From positions 1 through 64,000 of the forward strand of contig JAYKXP010000173.1 of the NCBI GenBank assembly GCA_037176845.1: a stretch of 64,000 bases of DNA, written 5' to 3'. Numbering within the stretch: position 1 is the stretch's first letter; every line of letters starts with the position of its first letter. Under the pieces are notes generated by a model. It did no database searches. It was not told where the DNA came from and saw nothing but the letters and a program-made list of their open reading frames with translations. A program made the translations under genes and the position numbers. This document shows, piece after piece, positions 24,379-34,800 of the stretch. The stretch is from Paramarasmius palmivorus (taxonomy: Eukaryota; Basidiomycota; Agaricomycetes; Agaricales; Marasmiaceae).

Positions 24379-25091
24379 TCAACTGGCTTATTGGTGTTCA
24401 AGCTTCGGGTACTACTTATCGTACTGTATTTTCCTTGTCCACGAGTGCAGGCTACGCAGCGACTCTAACAGCCTCGCGCAAAAACCAAGAAAGTTGCCTG
24501 TCGGGGAAACCTTCTCGTGCGAGAGACTTTGGAATAGTGGGCCTACAATGCAAGGAGTGACATTAGGTCCCGGGCCGACCGCTATCAGGATTCGAGACAC
24601 ACGACCGAGAACGATCTTTGAGTCTCAGAGTTATGCCGTCCCAGTTTCAGGAAAGCTTGCCCTGGACTCCATCCATATGTCTGTGACCAGGGATTGGGAT
24701 AGTAGCGAAGTAGAGAACGAGAACTTGACGAGAATCGTTACTTGATCGTTACAATATTAAATAAGTAATCGTTTCTCCTCAGCCCATACTCGGAAGGCCC
24801 TGACTGGATAAGGTGGCAGTATGATTATCCTGATTTCCGGGGGTTTTGGGTACGATATGAGCGCATTACTGGACGTAGTAGTCGATTCCGCAGTGAGCGA
24901 CTGACAGACTTCAGAGATTTTTGAATTTTCCCACGAATCGGCAAGCTTGAAACTTGACATCCACGACCGTCACCGGTCACCGCGACGACGACCCACCTAT
25001 TCCAAACTTCTGTCTGACCTGTTGGACACATGCGATATACAAGAACTTGGCCTCAAGGTTCGCGCTCCTTGTACCCGCTCTTGATCACGTA
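24379..25091. other. intergenic, nothing recognised
   Basis: About 0.7 kb after OMT-8. A 150-codon frame at 24293-24745 begins inside the OMT-8 last exon in another frame and shows no protein features. Confidence 0.4.
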
Positions 25092-26097
25092 TGCCGTGTC
25101 ACTGGTCGTTTCCAGGATGAGTCGATTATCTTCAGAACACATTGCACAGGGACTCTCACAAATGTGGCTTGAGTATTCGAATTAGCATCGTATGAGAATC
25201 TTAGATCCCTGTCCCAACTTGAATCGACCATAATGCAGCCGGGATTGGAGTGTATGGGGGGACTTGGTGTGTCGAGCTACGAATGAGAGACCGTTCGAGG
25301 CATTGGCTCATGGTATGTCATTTCAGTTTCGAGTAGCTTTTTTTTTGGCTCATGTAGTGCCGCTAGCGAGTTGCAATCCGGAGGATCTCAAGATAAGAAC
25401 GGCTGGGACGGTAGCAATGGCCTTGTCCCCGCTCGATCATGTTTACCCTCTTACCGCTGTTCCGTAGTCTCCCCTAGGCAGACTCAATCACTCGTACCTC
25501 GTGTATAGATCCGTCACTGGTCGTGTCCAGGATTCGATTTTCCTCGGAAGATATTGCGCAGGCATCTACAAACGCGGCTTAAATATTCCAATGAACGTCG
25601 GACGAAAATTGCACCGGCGTCTTGTCCGAGGTTGAACCAAACTGGGAGCAGCCAGGATCATCGGGGTATATGGGGGGAGATTTTTTTCGAACTACGAAGG
25701 AGAACGTTGGAGACATTGCCTCATGGTATGTCGTTTCAATTCTGAGTAGCTTTTTTGGCTCATCTATTATCGCTAGCAAAGCAATCTGGAGTATCTCAAG
25801 ATAAGAACGATTGGGACAGTAACAACGGTCGACACCTTCCGATTTGTTGGTACCAACGCTAATTCGACGCGAACTTCACAAGCAATGAGGCACTGGGTCG
25901 AAATGCTGAGTTTTACGCTCTCCTTCTGCCAAAGTTCGAGGGAATATGTAAAAGGATTCTGTGTAAGATATCATGCACTTGGTACCCTTTACAACAGCCA
26001 GGATCAGGATGTATCGAGCTACGAAGGGGAGAATATCGGAGGCGTTGACTTGAGTGTGGTGTGTTATTGTTAGCTTTGAGAAGGTTTCTGGCTCTGA
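25092..26097. repeat. decayed tandem repeats, about 0.4-kb period
   Basis: Unit 1 (about 25092-25425) and unit 2 (about 25505-25835) share ordered blocks. These are CACTGGTCGT..TCCAGGAT..TCGATT, ATTGCxCAGG, a TATGGGGGGA block, CGAxCTACGAAxGAGA, CTCATGGTATGTC-TTTCA, GAGTAGCTTTTTT-GGCTCAT, and TCTCAAGATAAGAACG. A partial third unit (about 26000-26097) keeps GAGCTACGAAGGGGAGAA and a TTTCTGGCTC block. The segment is non-coding as far as I can see and fills the long spacer between OMT-8 and OMT-9. Confidence 0.7.
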
Positions 26098-26763
26098 CGG
26101 AATATTATTCATAGAGCTATGTGGAGTCCTTCGATCAGCAAAATGACTTATGTCTCCGTTTTTGCTCTTGAAAAGCCTTTTGGAACACAGATTACCACTC
26201 AAAAAGCATTTCGAAAGGTCCTAATGGGCCTGTAGCAATGCTGACCGTAGCCTAAGCCGACTTGTCGGTGCCAGATGATGCAAGTTTCGCAAGGAATGGA
26301 GTACCTAACAGATACCGTCTTACTCAAAGAATCTTGTACTAGGAATTGCGCTACAAAGTCCGTTCTAGGAATCCACGCCAGGAATTGTGGCTGAACTTCT
26401 ACACTACCCAACATCACCTTCACTTATCAGGCCTGCTAGCGGCGCTAGTGTAAATATCGCAATATCAGTGTTACGCTTGGAAGCATACCGCAATCGGTAT
26501 TGCTCGAGAACTTGTAGGGCCGAATGTATTCTCTATGGGACGACTAGCTTTGTGCATCAATTTCTAAGATGATCTCTGTGATCTAACTTTTTGAGAAATA
26601 GCTCTTGATAATGCTTTGCACACTCATTGGCTAGCCGCAAGGCTGGCTTCATATTTCCCGGAACATTTGTGCTCCAATCAGAGTCTGTCGGCGAGCAATC
26701 GGACCCAAAATGGACGTTACTACTGGGTCCGACTATGGTGGCGCGAAGACATCTTCCAACTCC

Positions 26764-26772
26764 CATAAATAC
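26764..26772 (+). promoter_or_regulatory. TATA-like element of OMT-9
   Basis: CATAAATAC, 30 nt before the ATG at 26803; matches the core of the element at the other copies. Confidence 0.5.
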
Positions 26773-26802
26773 GCTCCGCTTTCTTTGCACCAACAGACTA
26801 TC

Positions 26803-28585
26803 ATGGAAACCAACCATCTCATCTCCCTGACTTCGCTCATTACCACCTCCGTCCAAGAAGTTATCTCGGCATACGGCTCAGCGGGGCAAAATGTGCCAAC
26901 ACTCAACACTGTTGAGCCGGGTCCGTTTGATTCGCTTGCGGTCGACGACGTGCCTGAAGGGCTCAAACATGCGGTTCAAGTCATCGAAGCAGCCTGCATC
27001 CAGTTGATGTATACCGTATCGAGACCGGGTAATATCCTCTTGTCTGTGCGTATCAGCGGCCCACTCCATGCAGTTACTAATCCCTGTTTTGTTTTACACA
27101 GAAAGCAAAGACGCACATGGAGGTAGCATGCCTGAGTATGGTCCTCAGTGCTGGGATTCCCGACCTTTTGGCCAATCAACCAGAAGGAATGGATGTCAGC
27201 GAGCTTGCGCAGGTGTCTGGGTTCACCGCCGGAGCCGAAAAGTTGGAACGGGTCATGAGATTTCTGGCTAGTAAACATGTTTTTCGCCAAGGTATGCAAT
27301 TCGTCGTACTCTCGAGCAGTTGCTAATCAACAGCCTTCAGTGAAACCCGGTGTTTACGCACATAACCGACTTAGTATGAAGTTGGTATCGAGGGACGCGA
27401 TATCAGATGCTGTTGCAGTGTAAGATCCACATCTTTCATGGAATAATAGCACTACCAACCGCATTAACCTATCACAAGTTCGCAAGATTATTCCGAAGCT
27501 TCTGCACGGCTGTCACAGGCGCTCATGATGCCCGGAGGATACAAGCAAACGGCCTTCCAATTGGCAATGGGTTACCGGTTTTTTGACTACTATAGTTTAC
27601 CTGAGAATAAGGATAGGGAAGAGGTACGGATGTCTGTCTTTGTATTGTTACATGGTGGTCATCATTTCCACTAGCGGTTCCAGCGCTCAATGAAAGGTTG
27701 GGATGAGATCTATGGCCCCGTTGGATATCTTTGCAAGGTATATCCTTGGTCAACTCAGGCCGCGGGTACCGTCGTATGCGACATCGGAGGTGGAACTGGC
27801 TATGTTACCATGGGCCTAATGAAGAAGTATCCGCATCTAAAGCTTGTAATCCAAGATTCAGCAGAAGTTTTACGGATGGCCAGAGAAGTATGTGTTTAGC
27901 AGCTAATACAGAACCGATACTTATATTCTCGATAGTTTTGGGGCAGCAAATATCCTGAGGCACTTGAAGGAGGACGTGTGGATTTCGTTTCGTTTGATTT
28001 CTTCAAGGATGCGGCTCTCGAAAATTGCGATGTTTACTATGTAAGTACCAATGGGTCATCGGTATCACCTTGTGCTAACCACATCGTCTCTAGCTCAAAT
28101 ATATACTGTGAGTCCTCTTCTGCTGCCGTTATCTTCATTAATGTGGTGCACCAAAGGCATGACTGGAACGACGCGGAATGCGTCACCATATTGAAGAATG
28201 TTCGGAAGGCTATGAAACCTGGGAGTCGGGTCATTGTTCGTGAGTATTGCAAAGTGTGTTCGTGCACTGAATTTTTACATCCAATCGTTTCCTAGACGAT
28301 GTCGTGGTCCGGAAAGTGTTCAGCTCGGACAACCCTTCCGACCCTGACTTGCCAAGCTGGGGTTCGTCCGAGGTGAACATGTATGAATATGATATCTTTA
28401 TGATGGAATTACTTGACGGAAAGGAAAGGACGTTGGAGGAACTCGTTCGGCTTGGGTATGGCTTCCTCCATGTTACCATGCCTCCGTAAGACTAACTCTG
28501 TGAGCCTAGTGCCCAAAGTGGTTTGGAATTCAAGGAGATGTACCCCGCTGGGGACATGGCGTTGGTCGAGTTTTCCCCAATGTAA
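26803..28585 (+). CDS. OMT-9: O-methyltransferase, complete
   Basis: COMT-type SAM-dependent methyltransferase of 435 aa. Exons: 26803-27045, 27102-27291, 27341-27419, 27479-27623, 27675-27887, 27936-28040, 28094-28107 (14 nt), 28157-28239, 28296-28455 and 28510-28585; the 1308 nt are open. The N-terminal part METNHLISLTSLITTSVQ has the family helical pattern. The SAM motif is CDIGGGTGYVTMG, where Thr replaces the Asn of GGGNG. DFFKDAALENCDVYY is followed by LKYIL from the micro-exon and the catalytic HDWNDAEC, then KNVRKAMKPGSRVIV. The C-terminal part SWGSSEVNMYEYDIFMMELLDGKE and the ending VEFSPM are as in OMT-8, its closest relative by eye. Exon 5 has one codon more (GPVGYL). No lesion seen. 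Confidence 0.88.
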
Positions 28586-28836
28586 CTTCGGGTTGACGAG
28601 ATTCCTTCAGTGATGAATTGTTTATTACTGCGAGCTGTATTTGAAATTGTAATATGCCTCAGTTTATTGCCATTTTTGTCTTTGTGGCTACTTTCGACTA
28701 AGCAGAGCGTGAAGCATCGAAGGAGCACTGGTTCAGCGCCAGGTTCCGTGACCGGAGGCAGCGCCCATAACTATTTCTGTTCAGACGCCAGCGTGTCGTC
28801 TTTTTCACTCTTTTCACCACCCAGCCCTTAATAACA

Positions 28837-30596
28837 ATGCCGACGAACGCCAAGCGATCCTTTACTGGTCACCATACCCTTCTCCCAGCCGTGAAACCTC
28901 CCACATTCACCACCGAGCCAGGCTACACCGTCCTGGCATATACCTTTGGTCGTGGATCCGTCATCTGGAGAATATGGCCAGCCGTCTTTCTTCATACAGC
29001 TTTTGCCGCTATAATTGTGTTCTTGGAGATACATGAGCACTTCACTCAACTAGCAATTCCGAGTGTGATGTTGACTGTGCTGGGAGTAGTGATTGGTTTT
29101 GTGATTTCATATCGGGCAATGAGCGGGTGAGTTCTGTGCCTTTTTCATATCTCTATCACTGATTATTAAAAATGTTGTAGGTACGACCGATATTGGATGG
29201 GTCGAGGTGCTTGGGGGGATGTTATCCGGAATGCGAGGACAATGGGAAGGCTCATCTGGTTCCATGTTCCTCCAAGATTGAAAGCGAAATCTGAAAATGA
29301 GAAGCCGACGACGGAGGAGCTAGCAAAAGTCATGGCAGAGAAAAGAATGGCACTGGACTTGGTGGAGGGGTTTGCGGTCTCTCTGAAGCACCATTTACGA
29401 GGTATGTTATCGAGAACGCGTCAGGATGGTTTTCTTATACCTAGCCTTTGCAGGCGAAATCGGAATATACTTTGAAGACTTGTATGATCTAGTCAGACCT
29501 TTACACTCTCATATACACCCAGTCCAAGACCGTGTAAACGCTACAGCACTCGCATCGCCACCACCAAACCGACTTGCGCACCGAATAGCGTCAAACCCAG
29601 GACCCCCTACTTCTTCAAACTCTGTGGACTCTGACCCAGTCATACCACCAATTAACACGTACGGTACATTCGACCCTAGACTTCGCCGTCAAGCATCCTC
29701 AGCTTCATCTCTGAGCCATGACCTCGCACCCTCCCAAACACCTTCCAAAAACATCCGGACGGTATTCGGCAATGTTTCCGGGAACCTCATACCCTTCGCT
29801 GGTATGTTCAGCGCTGTTGGTCATTGGTTTCGTGGCCGTTCTGGCCCAGACGAATATGTCTATGTCGGAGACGGTGGCAAACGCATTGGAGTAGGCGGGC
29901 AGTAAACACCGTTTACAACCCAAAGAGAAATCTACCCCTCGAGATCTTGCGTTGTTTATCCGAGTGGTGCAGCGTTCTCGAAGAGCGAGGTAGTGTGCCT
30001 GGGACGAGTTTGGGGGCGTTGATCGGTTCAATTGCTGCGATGGAGGACGCGTTGAGTACCCTTGAGAAGATTTTGACTACGCCGTTACCTTTGTGAGTTT
30101 TTCAGCTTATTGATGCGTGCCACTGTGGGGTCTCACTCCTATCTAGTGTCTACGCCGTTCACATCCGACATACGGTCTGGTTATACCTATTTTTCCTGCC
30201 GTTCCAGCTCGTCGCCGAGTTCGGCTGGTATACCATTCCAGGAGTATGCATCGCTTCCTTCATCTACCTAGGATTCCTCGCTGCCGGTGAAGAGAATCGA
30301 GCAACCTTTTGGTGAGCATCTTATCTCACCTTCTGCACTTCCCTTGACACATAAACTCTACAGGCTACGACGACAACGACCTCGAGCTTGACATGTTTAT
30401 CCGAGACATTATCCATCTCGACGTCGAGAACCTTAAAAGACAAGATGTCTGAACGCATGGTTCCCGCCTACTGCGCATCTACCCGAAGGCCATCAAGTTG
30501 CTGAAGGACCATCAAATGTGACAGAAAATGGGACCGCGAATGCAGGGAAGAATAGGGAACAGAGTGCTACGCTGGTAGATGTTGAGGTGGTGTAAA
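28837..30596 (+). CDS. bestrophin-like anion channel family protein, possibly frameshifted
   Basis: Starts MPTNAKRSFTG. Exon 1 has two membrane segments (WRIWPAVFLHTAFAAIIVFLE; IPSVMLTVLGVVIGFVISYR). Exon 2 begins YDRYWMGRGAWGDVIRNARTM, a hallmark of the bestrophin/RFP-TM family (chloride or bicarbonate channels). A third exon (GEIGIYFEDLYDLVRPLH) leads to a long Ser/Pro-rich insert, then LPLEILRCLSEWC, SLGALIGSIAAMEDALSTLEKI, and VWLYLFFLPFQLVAEFGWYTIP. The family block GEEIENPFGYDDNDLELDMF is present but split: GEE and IEQPFGYDD lie in different frames (about 30290). After VENLKRQD (about 30450) NAWFPP continues in another frame to VDVEVV and a stop at 30594-30596. The step at 29900 needs either a 35-nt intron or a shift. 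Either the gene is decaying or the assembly has indels here. Confidence 0.7.
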
Positions 30597-30850
30597 ATTG
30601 TGGGAGTATACCCTTGTAGGAAGTATATCAAGTGTTATCTTTATCCGTGTACATACCCCCTCAGGATTCTAATACATAATTGAGCTGTCCCAGGACCAAG
30701 TGAACGACGCCTCGAATCGGACTCCGGAAAGTCTACGATCTCCTGCTCAAGACGTGTATCATATACTCACCGCAAAACTCCTTGCACTGCTTCCTCGCTT
30801 TTGTCTTTGCCGCTTCCCACTGACTACGGATGCGGGGGTTGTCGAATGCG

Positions 30851-31050
30851 CTATAAAAGAGCAGCTGCTCCGAGCGTTCTCTCCTCATCACATTGGCTTC
30901 TATTTCGCTTCCTGCTTTTTAATTCTCTTCTTCGCCCCAACTTTTTTCTTTTTCTTTTCCTTCTCCTTTTCTTTTTCCTTCTCCTCCTTTTCCCTTTCAC
31001 TTTCCCCAAGTTCTTCGCCACTTCTTTGTTATTTTTTTCCTTTCTTCAAC
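30851..31050 (+). promoter_or_regulatory. TATA box and long pyrimidine tract
   Basis: CTATAAAAGAGC at 30851 is followed by an about 120-nt CT-rich strand (30930-31050) that ends at CAACAATGG. TATA plus CT tract directly before a start is typical of strongly expressed fungal genes. It points to the small ORF at 31052. Confidence 0.5.
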
Positions 31051-31051
31051 A

Positions 31052-31195
31052 ATGGCTCTTGAACCTCCGCAACGTCCCTCTCCCCTTAACGCCCTCATGA
31101 CCCTCCTACCCATGGCCGTCGCGTTCTACCTCCACTTTTACATCCTCTTCGTTGCGCTGCTCTTGCACTCGCTCGTTCTCGTCTCGGAGGACTAA
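31052..31195 (+). CDS. possible 47-aa single-pass membrane peptide
   Basis: The ORF starts at a good context (CAACAATGG) right after the pyrimidine tract. It encodes MALEPPQRPSPLNALMTLLP followed by a long hydrophobic segment (MAVAFYLHFYILFVALLLHS) and a short acidic tail, SED. The shape is a short Pro-rich cytosolic N-terminus with one membrane helix, as in tiny subunits of ER membrane complexes, but I do not recognise the family. An intron-like GTAAGT..CAG at about 31231-31282 follows in what would be the 3' region. It is too small for most gene callers and may be chance. Confidence 0.4.
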   Translation: MALEPPQRPSPLNALMTLLPMAVAFYLHFYILFVALLLHSLVLVSED

Positions 31196-31843
31196 AATCC
31201 GTCCAGATCCATGGCTCCCACCCATCACTGTAAGTCATTCATTCCTCGCCCCATGAATGCCTTTGCTAACGAGTTGTCCAGAATATTTATTCGACTATTT
31301 ATTCCCAACCAACCAAATACGAAAATCAAAAACGAACGCGTCTATAAAACCAACGGAGCATGATATTCGACTATTTATTTGCGAAGCTTCGTTATCAATT
31401 GAGGTTCGCATTGATGAGACGACGATTGAAACGTGTTGGGGCTAGGATCATCTGTACCACTACTCACGGACACGGACACTCATTCATTTGGACTGTATCT
31501 TTACTATTGTCAGTCGTCGGAGGATGGAGGGCACAGAAAGAGGTTCAAACGTGGTTCGAGTTATGATGTACCCGCATAAACTGAAATACACCGAGTTACA
31601 GAAGGCTCGCTTTGATAAAGTATTGACAAGTAACTGAAGGACCTCGCATTGAAAATATAGGGCTAAACTAAACTTTGTACGATAACAATATTTGGTGATT
31701 CTACCGTAATGAACGAAATAAGGGGTATGGGTAAGGTAGTTGAACTATCTCCTGTGGTCTACCATATTCAGCAAAAAAAGTAAGAAGCAGGTGTAAGGTA
31801 GAAGAGTCGAGTGGAATAAATAAAAGTAGAATAAAGGAAGAGA
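31196..31843. other. intergenic, no gene recognised
   Basis: Short frames at 31257-31566 are AT-rich and contain a repeated TATTCGACTATTTATT (31289 and 31363). The 3' side is the downstream region of SMC5. Confidence 0.4.
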
Positions 31844-34800
31844 TTAATGACTGCTCGAAGCGCGGGCTTGGCGTTTGAAAGCAACATGACTCTCAATCAT
31901 TTGCTTCAGGTTGCCCACTTCTATCTGATCGGGAAGCCATTCGCCGTTGGCAACACACAAAACCTTCATGCGCTCGTGGTAGTTGAGGTCTGGAAGGAGC
32001 TTGGGGGTGATGAGGAAGTACTGGCCTGCCGTGTCCTTACAGGTAACGTCAACCATACTATTGTGTACGACACGTTCTGCCCGTTGATCCATTCCCTACA
32101 ACGGACGTTAGAATGATACACAGAACGAGAGAAGGATACGAACTTGGTTGATTTCATCGACGAGTGAAAATGGTGTTTTCGCCTCCTCGGTGAGACTCAT
32201 GAGGTAAAGAATCGTTGTTAATGACCGCTCTCCACCGGATTGTCGTTGACCTGTCAACAACTGCAGCTTTTCGTGGTCTCGGAATTTGACCATGATGTCG
32301 ATGGCCCATTTATCGTAGTCTTCGTTCTCACTGATCCGGATTTCTCCAGCGCAGCCAATACCTGAGATACTGGTGAGTATGATGTACCAGTCCTTCATTT
32401 TTACTCCTTACGTTCAAAGGCGGCGGAGAACTTCTCGCCGATGCTACCAATGAGTTTGTCGAGGGCTGGTTTCCATCTTGCCTTTATACGAAGTGTCAGT
32501 TTACAGTAAGCATGACAGAGACCGGTAATAAGACCGGACCTTGGTTGAGTTGATGGTCCTCTCAATCGACTCTCGGCGGCTATGCTCTCTCTCGAGTGCC
32601 GCTTCCGATGCTTCTATCTGTGTATTCGTTAACATCGTGTTTTGAAGAATCGGTCGACACACATACCTTTCTCTTCCTGCTCTCGTACTCCTCAACAACA
32701 CCAGGCCTAGTTTTCGTAGCAAGTTCCAATCTGGCCTTCATCTCTTCTAGGGTCATCTCCAGCTCTTGAACACCGCGACCATCGTAGTCCTCCGGAGGGG
32801 GCGGTGGCGGGTCCCCTTTCCTTACGGCCTCCCGACATTCTTCAGAGTACCGCTGCCGCATTTCATTCATACGGCGCCCGTACTCTTTCACTTCTTCCTT
32901 AGCGTTCTCGAATGTTTCCCGCAGCTGGCCATGTGCCTCGTCGGCTTCTGCTTTGATGGCTTTCATTTCCGCTTTCGCTGAAGTGAAGTGCAGGAAGTCA
33001 GAACGTGAGTTTGCTGTAAACACGGAACTCACCTTTATCCCATTCCTTTAGCGCAGCTTGATACTTCTGTTCCTTTCTCTCGCACAATTCGCCCAGGGCA
33101 GCCTTCTTTGCTTCAGCTTGTAGATATTCGAGTGCCAAGCGTGTACTTTCAGCCCAGATGGGTATTACTGAAGTTGCAAGGTTCTGTGAAACATAAATGT
33201 GAGCGATGTACTCAGCGGAAGTGCAAGAGATAGCTACGTACTGCATACTGTTCGGATAGGGCCATCCGTTCCTTCGTAACATTGAGTTGTTGTCTTTGTA
33301 GTCTTTGACGCTCAATGACGGCGGAAGGAGCTCTTCTTTCACGCTCCAGTGAGTCCTTGGCACGTTCTACGATTTCCGCAACATAGTTTGTCAACGCAGA
33401 ATACACATGGTAATCACGAACACGTACGATGTCTGGATCCTAAGCGCTGTCATGTTCTGATGGTAGGGCTCGTACAGCATTGTTCCTTCGCTCCAAGTCC
33501 GCCTGGGTCAGGAAACGTGAGTGACTGGCATATAGCGAGTCAGTTTGATTTTACCTTCTCCCTATCCAGCACCCTGATATCCTCCGTCAAAGCCTTTGCT
33601 TGCTCGACAAGCCTCTCCTCTTCTTCCCTATGAACCGATATCCCCTGTTGCCGTTCTCGGATATCAGTCTCCAGCTGCTCCTTCCGTTCGTTATCCACAT
33701 CTACCGAATCGAAGCATCAGCAACGAAGGTCGCTCAAGGAAAAGGTACATACTAGTCCCAACAAAGTTCCTCGCTTTGTTGATATTACTCGTTGCATTGG
33801 TCTTCGCGTGCCTCCCATACCTCGAACGACTGACCTGGTGCAGGGTAAGGCCAGTGATGAAGCTGCCACCACCAGGAGATCCGCCGGTAGGACGCGAAAC
33901 AAGGTCCATGGCGCGGTTCACGTCGACGTGTTGATGGGAAGCTATTGCCTGTATGCAATGGAGGTATCTGAGTGGATATTGATATTACCGGCTTCGACGC
34001 CACATACCGTACGGTGTAATTGGAGTTGAGCAATAAGGTAGGTCCGAAGGCCTTCTGGACATTGAACGAAGTCAAGTGCATACCCGTCAAACCCGAGTTC
34101 TCTCAGCTAGTGCAACAGGTAAGATTCCTTGCGGACCGAGAAACATTCCTTGACGCACCTCTTCTCTACTCATCGGTGGAGGTGCTACACCCCTCTCTGC
34201 AACCTCTTTCTCCCTAAACCACGTCGCAACCCTCACCTGTCTCCCAAGCGCACCATTCTTCTCGTTAACAAGGTTATTGAACAAGTCATAGTCTTCCCGG
34301 CATTGTGCGACGAACGTCTGCAAAAGCGATTAACACGTCTTTCCGACACAAGCCGAAATAGACACCCACCCTCATGCTCAACCCCCCGAAACAACTCTCA
34401 ACACCGTCGACAAAACGCTGATCGACAGTCACCGAAAGAAATGGTGGCTCTAGTATTGGCTGTTGGAACTTATCCTGATTGTTCCGCAGCCAGACAACCG
34501 TATCGTGACAATCCCGATCCCAGCGGTAGAGCGCTTGCATCTTCCTGCCGTCGACAGTGTTCAGTTGACGTAAACTATGAGTTAGAAATTAGCCGAGGTG
34601 ATACGAAATGCGTGAAGGAGAGTGAAGACGTACTTGGCTTCGAGATTGGATATTTCGTGTTCCACGCCGCTTCTGTCACGTATCGCGGCTTCAACTTGTG
34701 CATCGATTTCACTGGCACGTTCTCTCAGAATGTTTTTTCGGCGCCTGTTGTCCTTCTATACGTAGCATTGTAGCTGGTTAACACCCGGACAGGGCAAAAA

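Noticed and set aside
5257..28585. Secondary-metabolite gene cluster
   Set aside because: No polyketide synthase, NRPS, terpene cyclase, oxidase or transporter is recognisable among the OMT genes; only a doubtful membrane-anchor exon lies near 6700.
34129..34773. 214-codon plus-strand frame
   Set aside because: It is antisense to the coiled-coil exons of SMC5 and has the composition of a shadow frame.
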